In this document: positions 36,390-45,462 of the stretch, piece after piece | Numbering within the stretch: position 1 is the first letter of the stretch | Layout of the letters: the number at the start of each line of letters is the position of its first letter | Source: Paraburkholderia megapolitana | GTDB taxonomy: Bacteria; Pseudomonadota; Gammaproteobacteria; Burkholderiales; Burkholderiaceae | Assembly (NCBI RefSeq): GCF_007556815.1 | Contig: NZ_CP041745.1 | Span: 3,697,001-3,761,000, forward strand | Length of the DNA: 64,000 nt | Reading direction: 5' to 3' | Notes under the pieces: model-generated | Told to the model about the DNA's origin: nothing | The model's database searches: none | What the model saw: only the letters and a program-made list of their open reading frames with translations | Position numbers and translations under genes: made by a program

Positions 36390-37454
36390 TTAACGGACGA
36401 CCTGTGAGAGCTCGCCGGCCTTGTACTTTTCGGCGATCCGGTCGAGCGACAGCGGCTTGATCTTGCCCGCCTGCCCTTCGCAGCCAAACGCCAGATAACG
36501 GTCGACACATACCTTCTTCGCCGCGTCGCGCGCGGGCTTCAGATAGTCGCGCGGATCGAACTTCCCTGCGTTCTGCGCCATGTAACGACGGATCGCACCG
36601 GTGATCGCCAGACGCAGGTCGGTATCGATGTTGATCTTGCGCACGCCGTACTTGATGCCTTCCTGAATCTCTTCGACCGGCACGCCGTAGGTTTCCTTCA
36701 TGTCGCCGCCGAATTCGCGGATTTCCGCGAGCAGTTCCTGCGGCACCGACGACGAGCCGTGCATCACAAGATGCGTGTTCGGAATGCGCGCGTGAATTTC
36801 CTTGATGCGCGAGATCGACAGGATGTCGCCGGTCGGCTTCTTCGAGAACTTGTACGCGCCGTGCGACGTACCGATCGCGATAGCGAGCGCGTCGCACTGC
36901 GTTTGTTTGACGAAGTCGGCGGCCTGTTCGACGTCGGTGAGCAGCTGCTCGCGCGTCATCGTGCCTTCTGCGCCGTGGCCGTCTTCCTTGTCGCCCTTCA
37001 TCGTTTCCAGCGAACCGAGCACGCCGAGTTCTGCTTCGACTGTCACGCCGATCGAGTGCGCCGCTTCGACCACCTTGCGCGACACGTCGACGTTGTAGTC
37101 GTACGAAGCCACCGTCTTGCCATCCGCTTCGAGCGAGCCGTCCATCATCACGCTCGTGAAGCCGCTGCGGATCGCCGCCATGCACACCGCCGGCGACTGC
37201 CCGTGATCCTGATGCATCACAACCGGAATGTGCGGGTAGGACTCGACGGCTGCTTCGATCAGGTGCCGCAGGAACGGCTCGCCCGCATATTTGCGTGCAC
37301 CCGCCGAGGCTTGCATGATCACCGGCGCGTTCACCTGGTCGGCGGCGGCCATGATGGCCTGCACCTGCTCCAGGTTGTTCACGTTGAATGCCGGCAGGCC
37401 GTAGCCGTGTTCGGCGGCGTGGTCCAGCAATTGACGCATTGACACGAGAGGCAT
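36390..37454 (-). CDS. fba: Fructose-1,6-bisphosphate aldolase, class II
   Basis: A 354-residue zinc-dependent aldolase of the CbbA type. The zinc ligands sit in [18 protein letters not shown] and the HGSSSVPQ segment; [16 protein letters not shown] is the C-terminal substrate site. It cleaves FBP to DHAP and glyceraldehyde 3-phosphate and also acts in gluconeogenesis. It lies 363 nt downstream of pyk across a repeat-rich spacer. Confidence 0.96.
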   Translation of the reverse strand: MPLVSMRQLLDHAAEHGYGLPAFNVNNLEQVQAIMAAADQVNAPVIMQASAGARKYAGEPFLRHLIEAAVESYPHIPVVMHQDHGQSPAVCMAAIRSGFTSVMMDGSLEADGKTVASYDYNVDVSRKVVEAAHSIGVTVEAELGVLGSLETMKGDKEDGHGAEGTMTREQLLTDVEQAADFVKQTQCDALAIAIGTSHGAYKFSKKPTGDILSISRIKEIHARIPNTHLVMHGSSSVPQELLAEIREFGGDMKETYGVPVEEIQEGIKYGVRKINIDTDLRLAITGAIRRYMAQNAGKFDPRDYLKPARDAAKKVCVDRYLAFGCEGQAGKIKPLSLDRIAEKYKAGELSQVVR

Positions 37455-37629
37455 TGCGATACTCCTTTGATTTAAAACGAATCCTGTGTCGTCGGCATCT
37501 CATTGCGCGAGGTTATCGCGATGCCTGTTGCGCGCTGGGGCGCAGAGGGGCTCGCGTGTGTTGCCTCTTGCGCGAAACCCCTTGCGCACGCCTCTCGTCA
37601 GCGCGCTTCAGGTGGTGCCGATCGTCGGC

Positions 37630-37822
37630 GTAACGCGGCTTATGTCGTGCCGCTTGTAACGCCGCTTATGTCACGTCATTCATGCAGCACCGTTCATACA
37701 GTGCCGCTCAAGCAGCGCTGCTCGTGCAGCGCCGCTTGCGTAACGCGGTCATGCAATGCTGCATACGTACGCCGGTCATGCAGCGTCGCTCACGCGACGC
37801 TCATCACGCGGTACCGTTCAAT
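37630..37822. repeat. Degenerate ~14-nt tandem repeat array between pyk and fba
   Basis: About 14 units of 12-15 nt run head to tail, approximate consensus GCAGCGCCGCTCAT. Clear copies are GCAGCGCTGCTCGT (37712), GCAGCGCCGCTTGC (37726), GTACGCCGGTCAT (37767) and GCAGCGTCGCTCAC (37780). The last unit includes the pyk stop codon. The other part of the 363-nt spacer (37455-37629) shows no gene; it holds the fba leader. Confidence 0.65.
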
Positions 37823-39254
37823 ACGGCTCGCCGACACGCACGATCTTCAGCGTGTTAGTACCGCCGGCCTGCCCCATCGGCTCGCCGACCGTCAGCACCA
37901 CCATGTCGCCGCGAGCGGCATAGCCCTTGCTGACCACCACTTCGAGCGCCTGCTGAAGCGCGATATCGCGATCGCTGCTGCTGTCCAGATGCAGCGGCCG
38001 CACGTTGCGATAGATCTGCATCGCACGCTCGCTGCCGATACGCGAGGTCAGCGCAAAGATCGGCACCTGGGTCCAGTGACGCGACATCCACAGCGCGGTC
38101 GAACCCGATTCGGTCAGCGCGACGATCGCCTTCGTACCGAGGTGGTATGCGGTGAACAGCGCACCCATCGCAATCGACTGATCGATCCGCGTGAAAGTGC
38201 GGTCGAGGAAATCCTTGTCGAGCTCGACGTGTTCGGACTTCTCGGCTTCGAGGCAGATCGCGGCCATCGTTTCGATGGTTTGCACCGGGTACTTGCCCGC
38301 TGCCGATTCCGCCGACAACATCACCGCGTCAGTCCCATCGAGCACCGCGTTCGCCACGTCCGACACTTCGGCGCGCGTCGGCACCGGCGCGTAGATCATC
38401 GACTCCATCATCTGCGTCGCGGTGATCACGAACTTGTTCGATTCGCGCGCCATGCGGATCATGCGCTTCTGCAACGCGGGGACGGCAGCATTGCCCACTT
38501 CGACGGCGAGATCGCCACGCGCGACCATGATGCCGTCCGACGCATCGAGAATGCCCTGCAGCGCCGGAATCGCTTCGGCCCGCTCGATCTTCGCGATCAT
38601 CTTCGGCTTGATGCCGTACGGTGCGCCGGCAATGTTGGCGAGCTGGCGCGCCATTTCCATATCGGTAGCGTTCTTCGGGAACGACACCGCGACGAAGTCC
38701 GCGCCGAGCGACATCGCCGTGCGGATGTCTTCCATGTCCTTCGCGGTCAGCGCCGGCGCGGTCAGACCGCCGCCCTGCCGGTTGATACCCTTGTTGTTCG
38801 ACAGCTCACCGCCGATCTTCACTGTTGTGTGGATCTCGTTGCCGATCACACGCGTGACGTTCAGCACGATCAGGCCGTCGTTCAGCAGCAGGATGTCGCC
38901 GGTTTTCAGGTCGCGCGGCAGGTCCTTGTAGTCGAGACCGACGCGTTCGTCGTTGCCGAGTTCGCAGTCGCTGTCGAGGATGAACGCATTGCCCGGCACA
39001 AGCGTGATCTTGCCGTTCTCGAACTTGCCGACGCGGATTTTCGGGCCTTGCAGGTCCGCCATGATGCCGACTTCGCGACCGGCGAGGCGGGCTGCTTCGC
39101 GGACGAATTCGGCACGCTGGCGGTGATCGTCGGCGGTGCCGTGGGAGAAGTTGAGCCGCACCACGTCGAGGCCGGCGTCGATCATTTGTTGCAGGATCTC
39201 GGGCGTGCTGGAAGCCGGGCCGATGGTGGCGACAATCTTGGTGGCGCGATGCAT
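37818..39254 (-). CDS. pyk: Pyruvate kinase
   Basis: A 478-residue enzyme converting phosphoenolpyruvate and ADP to pyruvate and ATP. The start MHRATKIVATIGPASS, the KPKMIAKIERAEAI lysine segment, MVARGDLAVEV and ATQMMESMI are diagnostic. The ATG at 39254 follows GAGGAG by 4-5 nt. The reading frame stays open for 109 more codons upstream as low-complexity sequence, annotated separately. Lies after pgk and before fba on the same strand. Confidence 0.96.
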   Translation of the reverse strand: MHRATKIVATIGPASSTPEILQQMIDAGLDVVRLNFSHGTADDHRQRAEFVREAARLAGREVGIMADLQGPKIRVGKFENGKITLVPGNAFILDSDCELGNDERVGLDYKDLPRDLKTGDILLLNDGLIVLNVTRVIGNEIHTTVKIGGELSNNKGINRQGGGLTAPALTAKDMEDIRTAMSLGADFVAVSFPKNATDMEMARQLANIAGAPYGIKPKMIAKIERAEAIPALQGILDASDGIMVARGDLAVEVGNAAVPALQKRMIRMARESNKFVITATQMMESMIYAPVPTRAEVSDVANAVLDGTDAVMLSAESAAGKYPVQTIETMAAICLEAEKSEHVELDKDFLDRTFTRIDQSIAMGALFTAYHLGTKAIVALTESGSTALWMSRHWTQVPIFALTSRIGSERAMQIYRNVRPLHLDSSSDRDIALQQALEVVVSKGYAARGDMVVLTVGEPMGQAGGTNTLKIVRVGEPY

Positions 39255-39581
39255 GAGTCTCCTCGTTTGAATGGATTCGCTGGTATGAGCGCTGGGAGTC
39301 GGATGCGTGGGCTGCGCGCCGACGGATGCTGCCGGGGCGCCGGTGGGGACCGGCGCAGCGGATGAAGACGAAACTTCGTGGATGGCCTGCGCGGCTAGCG
39401 CCGCGGTCGACGCCTGGGCGTCCGAAGCCACCGGTGCCGCGACCTGCGGTGCAGCGCCGGCCGGTGCGGTACGGCGTGATGGGCCGCCGCTCGCGGAGCG
39501 CGCCGTGCGCTCCGTTGCAGAAGCACCGCGTGCCGCCGCGGACCGGGCCTTCGCCGGTTTTGCCGGAGCGCGTGCGCTCAC
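39255..39581 (-). other. Stop-free Ala/Ser/Pro-rich frame in phase with pyk
   Basis: The 327 nt between pgk and pyk contain no stop in the pyk frame. A GTG at 39581, one base after the pgk TGA, would add 109 residues rich in Ala, Ser, Pro and Thr (for example APAKPAKARSAAARG and AAPVPTGAPAASVGAQP). There is no good ribosome binding site for it, and pyk has its own strong site. It may be a non-coding GC-rich spacer, a small separate protein or a rare N-terminal extension. Confidence 0.4.
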
Positions 39582-39582
39582 G

Positions 39583-40776
39583 TCAAGCCCGCGATTCGAG
39601 CACTTCGACCGCCGGCAGCTTCTTGCCCTCGAGGAATTCGAGGAACGCGCCGCCACCGGTGGAGATATAGCTGATCTTGTCGTGGATGCCGTACTTCGCG
39701 ATTGCAGCGAGCGTATCGCCGCCGCCCGCGATCGAAAACGCCGATGAGTTCGCGATCGCCTCGGCCAGTGTCTTCGTACCGTGACTAAACTGGTCGAACT
39801 CGAACACGCCGACCGGACCGTTCCAGACGATCGTGCCGGCCGTCCCAAGTTGCGCGGCCAGCGCCTTCGCCGTATCCGGACCGATGTCGAGAATCAGGTC
39901 GTCGTCCTGCACGTCGGCAACGGCCTTGATCTCGGCCTTCGCAGTCGCGGAGAATTCTTTCGCAGTGACGACGTCGGTCGGAATCGGCACCGATGCGCCG
40001 CGCGCCTTCGCCTGCTCGATGATCGCCTTCGCGTCTTCGACGAGATCAGCTTCCGCCAGCGACTTACCGATCTTCAGACCGGCCGCCAGCATGAACGTGT
40101 TCGCAATCCCACCGCCGACAATCAACTGATCGACCTTCTCCGCCAGCGATTTCAGAATGGTCAGCTTGGTCGACACCTTCGAACCGGCGACGATCGCCAC
40201 CAGCGGCCGCTTCGGCGCACCGAGCGCCTTGCCGAGCGCGTCGAGTTCGGCGGCGAGCAGCGGGCCCGCGCAGGCAACCGGCGCGTACTTCGCGATGCCG
40301 TGCGTCGTCGCTTCCGCGCGGTGCGCGGTGCCGAACGCGTCGTTCACGTAGATGTCGCAGAGCTGCGCCATTTTCTGCGCGAGTTCGTCGGAGTTCTTCT
40401 TTTCGCCCTTATTCACGCGGCAGTTTTCGAGCAGCACGACCTGGCCCGGCGCGACCTGCACGCCGTTCTCGACCCAGTTCGCGATAAGCGGTACGTCACG
40501 GCCCAGCAGTTCAGCGAGGCGCTTTGCGACCGGCGCAAGCGAATCTTCGGGCTTGAACTCGCCTTCCGTCGGGCGGCCCAGATGCGACGTGACCATCACG
40601 GCGGCGCCCGCATCGAGCGCGTCCTGAATGGCCGGCACCGAGGCGCGGATGCGGGTGTCTTCGGTGATGTTGCCCTGGTCGTCCTGCGGCACGTTCAGGT
40701 CGGCACGGATAAACACGCGTTTGCCGGACAGCTTGCCGGCGGCGATCAGATCGGTGAGACGCAATACCTGGTTCAT
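39583..40776 (-). CDS. pgk: Phosphoglycerate kinase
   Basis: A 397-residue monomeric kinase of glycolysis and gluconeogenesis. The N-terminal substrate site [13 protein letters not shown], the TSHLGRP segment, [11 protein letters not shown] and the nucleotide-binding [13 protein letters not shown] plus GGGDTLAAI are present. ATG 40776 fits the family start [10 protein letters not shown]; the longer frame is unlike the family. First gene of the pgk-pyk-fba run. Confidence 0.96.
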   Translation of the reverse strand: MNQVLRLTDLIAAGKLSGKRVFIRADLNVPQDDQGNITEDTRIRASVPAIQDALDAGAAVMVTSHLGRPTEGEFKPEDSLAPVAKRLAELLGRDVPLIANWVENGVQVAPGQVVLLENCRVNKGEKKNSDELAQKMAQLCDIYVNDAFGTAHRAEATTHGIAKYAPVACAGPLLAAELDALGKALGAPKRPLVAIVAGSKVSTKLTILKSLAEKVDQLIVGGGIANTFMLAAGLKIGKSLAEADLVEDAKAIIEQAKARGASVPIPTDVVTAKEFSATAKAEIKAVADVQDDDLILDIGPDTAKALAAQLGTAGTIVWNGPVGVFEFDQFSHGTKTLAEAIANSSAFSIAGGGDTLAAIAKYGIHDKISYISTGGGAFLEFLEGKKLPAVEVLESRA

Positions 40777-41055
40777 GGGCGTGTGTATGCGGGTTGGGTG
40801 GAAAGCGGTTGTGGACGATGCTTGCGGCCTGCACATCCGACCGTGCGATGGGTACGCGTGTCGGGCAGGTTCGCGTCCGTTTGAAACGAACCCGCGGCGG
40901 CCTGTTGGCCGGCGCGTCGCGCAGCAATCCGGAGGACCGCCATTTTAACCGATACCCATGACGTTCTAACCCGTGTCGGCGCGAATGTCCTGTATCTGGG
41001 TTGCGCACTATCGATGCCGCAGCGCAGCATGCGCCGGGTGCCCTTAGTTGGGCAC
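40777..41055. other. Intergenic region between azlD and pgk
   Basis: This 279-nt stretch carries the pgk promoter, not clearly resolved. A hairpin GGTGCCC/GGGCACC with a TTAGTT loop (41037-41056) overlaps the last base of the azlD stop codon region and has no U-tract; it could be the 3' end of the azlCD transcript. Confidence 0.5.
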
Positions 41056-41388
41056 CTAGACGACAAACCGCAGAATCGTGAACACGACCATTCCGACCAC
41101 GATCGTGCTGACCATACTGCGTCGCCACAAATACCAGCCGAGCCCAGCGACGCTTGCGTAGAACTCGTGGTTGGAGAGCCCAAACGACAGACCGTCGGGT
41201 GTGACCAGAACATCCGGTAGTACGACGGCGGCAAGCGCCGCCGCGGGCGCGTAGCGCAGCATTCGCTGCACGCGTTCCGGCAGCACCGTCCGCTCGCCGC
41301 CGATCAGAAACAGTGCACGCGTGACCGCGGTCACGAGCGTCATGCCGAAGATGGCAAGCCAGATCTGCGTAGTGGACATTGGGGTCAT
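41056..41388 (-). CDS. azlD: AzlD-family branched-chain amino acid transport subunit
   Basis: A 110-residue membrane protein with about four hydrophobic segments and the RALFLIGGERTVLPERVQRMLRY region typical of AzlD, shown here only in part. It starts inside the azlC stop (ATGA overlap at 41385-41388). AzlCD pairs export branched-chain amino acids; divergent ilvE, a branched-chain aminotransferase gene, supports that role. Confidence 0.9.
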   Translation of the reverse strand: MTPMSTTQIWLAIFGMTLVTAVTRALFLIGGERTVLPERVQRMLRYAPAAALAAVVLPDVLVTPDGLSFGLSNHEFYASVAGLGWYLWRRSMVSTIVVGMVVFTILRFVV

Positions 41389-42131
41389 TGCGAATCTCCG
41401 GTGCGCCGGCGGATGCGGCGCAGGTCGGCGCGCTCGACAAGCAGGTCGGTGATGCTGCCGGCGGCGATCGCGGTCAGCACGGCGATCGGCAGGGCGAGCC
41501 GGTACGGCAGTTCGAAGGCGAGCAGCGCGACCACGCCGGCGATACTGACCGCCACCAGCGTCGAGCGCGTCGCAATGGCCGAAACCATGATCGGAATCAG
41601 TGCGAGCGTGCCGGCAAGCGCCAGGCCCCAGTTATCCGGAATAAGGCTGGCGAGCAGGATGCCCGCAATCGACGACACCTGCCACGACAGCCAGCTCGCG
41701 AGCGACATCCCCCAGAAATACGCTTCCTTGCCGGGCACGCGGCCGGGCGCGAAGCGCTGCTTCTGGAACAGCAGATAGATCACATCGCCGTTGAAATAGC
41801 CGATCAGAAGGCGCCGCCACAGCGGCAAATACGAGAAATGCGGCGCGAGCCCGGCGCTGAAGATCACGAAACGCGTATTCACCATCGCGGCGGTGAGCAG
41901 GATCGTCCAGACCGGCAGATGGGCGGCAAAAAGCGGCAGCACCGCGAGCTGCGACGACCCCGCGTAGACCAGCACCGACATGCCGAGTGCCTGCGGTGTG
42001 GTCAGCACGGATTTGCTCATCGCAATACCGGTGACGAGCCCCCACGAGAGGATCGCCATCAACGTCGGGGAATAGTCGCTCAGGCCCTGGCGAAAGGCGT
42101 GGCGGTCTTGAGCGGACAGGCGAGCGAGCAT
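41385..42131 (-). CDS. azlC: AzlC-family branched-chain amino acid exporter
   Basis: A 248-residue inner-membrane protein with about seven or eight helices. The family features are a duplicated half near LVYAGSSQLAVLPL and the VNTRFVIFSAGL segment. The ATG at 42131 begins MLARLSAQDRHAF; the longer frame is basic and not conserved in type. Overlaps azlD by 4 nt, and is divergent from ilvE, 332 nt away. Confidence 0.9.
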   Translation of the reverse strand: MLARLSAQDRHAFRQGLSDYSPTLMAILSWGLVTGIAMSKSVLTTPQALGMSVLVYAGSSQLAVLPLFAAHLPVWTILLTAAMVNTRFVIFSAGLAPHFSYLPLWRRLLIGYFNGDVIYLLFQKQRFAPGRVPGKEAYFWGMSLASWLSWQVSSIAGILLASLIPDNWGLALAGTLALIPIMVSAIATRSTLVAVSIAGVVALLAFELPYRLALPIAVLTAIAAGSITDLLVERADLRRIRRRTGDSQ

Positions 42132-42402
42132 CGGAGCAACGTCCCGGCGAGGATGCACGGGAGCGACAGGAAGTGGCCGCCAGTTCGTCGAACACCCGCT
42201 GGCGCATCCGGATTTGTATGATATGCGGGCTGGATTATAGCGTTTGAAAGCTGTCTGAATGCCCGTTACGCATGCAAAAGACGCTAAAATGGCGCTCTTC
42301 GCCGCGTGCCGGATCTTCGCGACGGCCTCTCGCACCGCGTTCCCGGCTCGTCCGCCGGATCGACGCACCGCTTCTCGAGATCCGGACGCATGCGCGGCGA
42401 CG

Positions 42403-42430
42403 CCGGGGTAGCCCGCACCGGGGTAGCCCG
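42403..42430. repeat. Paired 13-nt direct repeat upstream of ilvE
   Basis: Two perfect copies of CCGGGGTAGCCCG (42403-42415 and 42418-42430) lie 33 nt before the ilvE start, and each can fold CGGG/CCCG around GTAG. They fall in the 332-nt azlC-ilvE divergent gap, which otherwise shows an AT-rich TAAAAT (42285-42290) as a possible -10 but no clear -35. Confidence 0.5.
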
Positions 42431-42463
42431 GTCACACAGTAACCGCACCGCCTGGAGAATCGT

Positions 42464-43387
42464 ATGTCAATGGCCGACCGCGACGGCAAGATCTGGATGG
42501 ATGGCAAGCTCATCGACTGGCGCGATGCCAAAATCCACGTGCTCACCCACACGCTGCATTACGGCATGGGCGTCTTCGAAGGCGTACGCGCCTATCAGGC
42601 GGCCGACGGCAGCACCGCGATTTTCCGTCTCCAGGAACACACCAAGCGGCTGCTCAACTCGGCGAAGATCTTCCAGATGGACGTCCCGTTCGACCACGAA
42701 ACGCTCGCCGCCGCGCAGCGCGAAGTCGTGCGCGAGAACAAGCTCGAGAAGGGCTACATCCGTCCGCTCATCTGGATCGGCTCCGAAAAGCTCGGCGTCT
42801 CGGCCAAGGGCAACACGATCCACGTCGCGATCGCCGCGTGGCCGTGGGGCGCCTACCTCGGTGAAGACGGCCTGAACAAGGGCATCCGCGTGAAGACCTC
42901 GTCGTTCACGCGGCATCACGTGAATGTGTCGATGGTCCGGGCGAAAGCGTCGGGGTGGTACGTAAACTCGATCCTCGCCAACCAGGAAGCCGTCACCGAC
43001 GGTTACGACGAAGCGCTGCTGCTCGACGTCGATGGCTACGTGTCGGAAGGCTCCGGCGAAAACTTCTTCCTCGTGAACAACGGCAAGCTGTACACGCCCG
43101 ACCTGGCGTCGTGCCTCGACGGCATCACGCGCGACACCATCATCACGCTCGCGCGCGACGCCGGCATCCAGGTGATCGAAAAGCGCATCACGCGCGACGA
43201 GGTCTACACCTGCGACGAAGCGTTCTTCACCGGCACCGCCGCCGAAGTCACGCCGATCCGCGAACTCGATAACCGCACGATCGGCAACGGCGCACGCGGC
43301 CCGATCACCGAGAAGCTGCAAGCCGGGTTCTTCGAGATCGTCGCGGGCAAGAACCCGAAGTACGCACACTGGCTGGCAAAGATCTGA
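42464..43387 (+). CDS. ilvE: Branched-chain amino acid aminotransferase
   Basis: A 307-residue PLP-dependent class IV transaminase for Leu, Ile and Val. The Schiff-base lysine is K161 (MVRAKASGWYVNS); other landmarks are HYGMGVFEGVRAY near the start, GYDEALLLD and SEGSGENFFLV. GGAG precedes the ATG; a second ATG two codons on is possible. Heads a plus-strand run with a zinc-finger gene and waaF. Confidence 0.95.
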   Translation: MSMADRDGKIWMDGKLIDWRDAKIHVLTHTLHYGMGVFEGVRAYQAADGSTAIFRLQEHTKRLLNSAKIFQMDVPFDHETLAAAQREVVRENKLEKGYIRPLIWIGSEKLGVSAKGNTIHVAIAAWPWGAYLGEDGLNKGIRVKTSSFTRHHVNVSMVRAKASGWYVNSILANQEAVTDGYDEALLLDVDGYVSEGSGENFFLVNNGKLYTPDLASCLDGITRDTIITLARDAGIQVIEKRITRDEVYTCDEAFFTGTAAEVTPIRELDNRTIGNGARGPITEKLQAGFFEIVAGKNPKYAHWLAKI

Positions 43388-43448
43388 ACCTTGCGCGCGC
43401 GGCCTCGACATCACCTCGAGCCGCGCCGCCTAAAAAGAGAAAGTCCTC

Positions 43449-43643
43449 ATGAGCGAAATCAAGGAAATGCCGCTGGTCGAACTGTCGGCAAAAGACCTGC
43501 CCGCCTATTGCCCGAACCCGTCGATGCCGCGCTGGAGCACCCATCCGCGCGTCTTTATCGACGTGACCCACGGCGAAGCGCGCTGCCCGTACTGCGGTAC
43601 GCGCTACACGCTGCGTGCCGGCGAAGTGGTCAAGGGCCACTGA
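43449..43643 (+). CDS. Small CHCC-type zinc-finger protein
   Basis: A 64-residue protein with C21 (AYCPNP), H32 (STHPRVF) and the C-terminal CPYCGTRY pair, the zf-CHCC arrangement known from the NDUFS6 subunit of complex I and from small bacterial proteins. Its role in bacteria is not established to my knowledge. It lies 61 nt after ilvE and before waaF on the same strand, an association I regard as common in Burkholderiaceae. Confidence 0.85.
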   Translation: MSEIKEMPLVELSAKDLPAYCPNPSMPRWSTHPRVFIDVTHGEARCPYCGTRYTLRAGEVVKGH

Positions 43644-43824
43644 GCATCGCGCGCACCCGTCAGGCCGCGACCGCAGCCGCGGCGCAGGCGTTGCTGCGCA
43701 TCCGTCAGATGCGTGGACTCACAACGCAGCGCCCGCCGTCGCCGCGGCCTTCTCTCCTGCCACACTCTGGACGCCGCGTGCCGTTGCGCGCGGCGCTTCC
43801 TTTTTATACCGGACACTCCCACTG

Positions 43825-44850
43825 ATGCGCCGCGCGCTGGTTATCGCACCGAACTGGATCGGTGACGCATTGATGGCGCAGCCGCTGCTGGCGCGGCTCG
43901 TGAAACTGCATCCGCGTATCGCGATCGATGCGGTCGCGCCGTCGTGGGTCGCGCCTGTGCTCGAACGCATGCCCGAGATCCGCGATGTCTACGCAACCGA
44001 TCTCGCGCACGGCAAGCTGCAGTTGTGGCGTCGCTGGCAACTCGCGAGCGATCTGCGCGACGTCGGTTACGACGCTGCCTACGTGCTGCCCAATTCGCTG
44101 AAATCGGCGCTGATTCCGTGGCTGGCCGGCATTCCGTTGCGCATCGGCTATAGCGGCGAGAATCGCCTCGGCCTGTTGAACGTGCGCCATGCGAATCCGC
44201 GCAAAGACGAACGCCCGCCGATGGTCGATCAGTACGCGGCGCTCGCCTACGCACCCGGCGCGAAAGTCGCGGGCGATCTGCCGGCGCCGCGCCTCGATGC
44301 CGATCTGAACGAAGCGGCGCGCGTGTCGGCACGCTTCAACCTCGATACGCGCGTGCCGCTGCTCGTGTTCTGCCCCGGCGCAGAATACGGTCCCGCGAAA
44401 CGCTGGCCGCCCGAACATTTCGCGGCGCTCGCGCAGATGGTCGGCCAGTCGTTTCCGTACACGCAGATCGTCGCGCTCGGTTCGCCGAAAGACGCGCCGC
44501 TCGCGCAGGCCATCGCCGATCGCGCGTCGAACGTGCGCAACCTGTGCGGACAAACCGCGCTCGGCGAAGCCTGCGCGCTGATATCGCGCGCGAACGCCGT
44601 GGTCAGCAACGACTCGGGGCTGATGCACGTGGCAGCCGCGCTGCGCCGGCCGCTCGTCGCCGTGTACGGTTCGACCGACCCGCGCCACACGCCGCCCCTG
44701 TCGGACCTCGCGAAGGTACAATGGCTGCATCTCGAATGCAGTCCCTGTTTCCAGCGCGAGTGTCCGCTCGGGCATCTGAACTGTCTGCGGCAACTCGGTG
44801 CCGAACAGGTTTTCGGCGATCTGCGCGGCATGCTCGTCGCGCAACGCTGA
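43825..44850 (+). CDS. waaF: Lipopolysaccharide heptosyltransferase II
   Basis: A 341-residue GT9 glycosyltransferase that adds the second heptose to the LPS inner core. The start MRRALVIAPNWIGDALMAQP is diagnostic; FCPGAEYGPAKRWP and SNDSGLMHVAAAL form the ADP-heptose site. The ATG at 43825 was chosen over an in-frame upstream extension that lacks family similarity. The 181-nt gap after the zinc-finger gene shows no other gene. Confidence 0.94.
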   Translation: MRRALVIAPNWIGDALMAQPLLARLVKLHPRIAIDAVAPSWVAPVLERMPEIRDVYATDLAHGKLQLWRRWQLASDLRDVGYDAAYVLPNSLKSALIPWLAGIPLRIGYSGENRLGLLNVRHANPRKDERPPMVDQYAALAYAPGAKVAGDLPAPRLDADLNEAARVSARFNLDTRVPLLVFCPGAEYGPAKRWPPEHFAALAQMVGQSFPYTQIVALGSPKDAPLAQAIADRASNVRNLCGQTALGEACALISRANAVVSNDSGLMHVAAALRRPLVAVYGSTDPRHTPPLSDLAKVQWLHLECSPCFQRECPLGHLNCLRQLGAEQVFGDLRGMLVAQR

Positions 44851-44980
44851 ACCGACCGCTGCCGCGTCCGCTCGCGGCATCATGCCCTTGCCTTACCGCA
44901 CGGGCATCCTCGCGGAAGTCCGCAGACTGCTCCGACTACTGGAACGCAACCGCGCGCCGCGCACAAGAGACCGACCCGCC

Positions 44981-45427
44981 ATGCCACGTTTTGCCCACAT
45001 CTTCGAAGCCGCTGCGGATACCCTCAACGCCTATTACCAGGCGGTCGCGGAGGTCAATATCGACAGCTTGATGGGCTTGTGGATCGATGAGGAGTTCGTG
45101 AGCTGCATCTGCGCGGACGGCTCGCATTTGCATGGTCTCGACAGCATTCGCGCGGGGTTGTCGCTGCAACTCGAAGCAGCGCCGGTGTCGATCGAACCGC
45201 TCGATATCCGCGTGTACGACAGCCTCGGCACGGTCGTCTACGCGATCGCGGAGGCGCATCGCCCCGCCGACCAGACCGCCACCCCGGCGATGGTCTTCAC
45301 CACCTACGTGATGGTTCACGAACGCGGCGAGTGGCGCATCGCGCACATTCACGCGAGCACCATGCCGAACGAAACAGCGAGCCAGTTCGCCACGAAGATG
45401 CGTCACGGCCAGGGCTCGTTGCACTGA
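44981..45427 (+). CDS. NTF2-like (SnoaL/ketosteroid-isomerase fold) protein
   Basis: A 148-residue protein of the SnoaL-like NTF2 superfamily: an N-terminal helix (AAADTLNAYYQAVAEVNIDSLMGLW), then WRIAHIHAS, the typical end strand of these cone-shaped domains. The function is unknown; members often bind small ligands. The ATG at 44981 fits the domain start; ATG 44882 would add 33 basic residues. Follows waaF by 130 nt. Confidence 0.72.
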   Translation: MPRFAHIFEAAADTLNAYYQAVAEVNIDSLMGLWIDEEFVSCICADGSHLHGLDSIRAGLSLQLEAAPVSIEPLDIRVYDSLGTVVYAIAEAHRPADQTATPAMVFTTYVMVHERGEWRIAHIHASTMPNETASQFATKMRHGQGSLH

Positions 45428-45462
45428 TTCGATCGACACGAGGTAACGGTTCGGATGTTGCG

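Noticed and set aside
34708..36393. Plus-strand frame of 561 codons opposite purE and purC
   Set aside because: Antisense shadow of two well-conserved purine enzymes; composition is His/Arg-rich and lacks domains.
37630..37822. Repeat array considered as a CRISPR
   Set aside because: Units are about 14 nt, contiguous and degenerate, with no spacers and no cas genes.
37503..39365. Plus-strand frame of 620 codons opposite pyk
   Set aside because: Mirrors the pyk codons; no independent start signal or recognisable domain.
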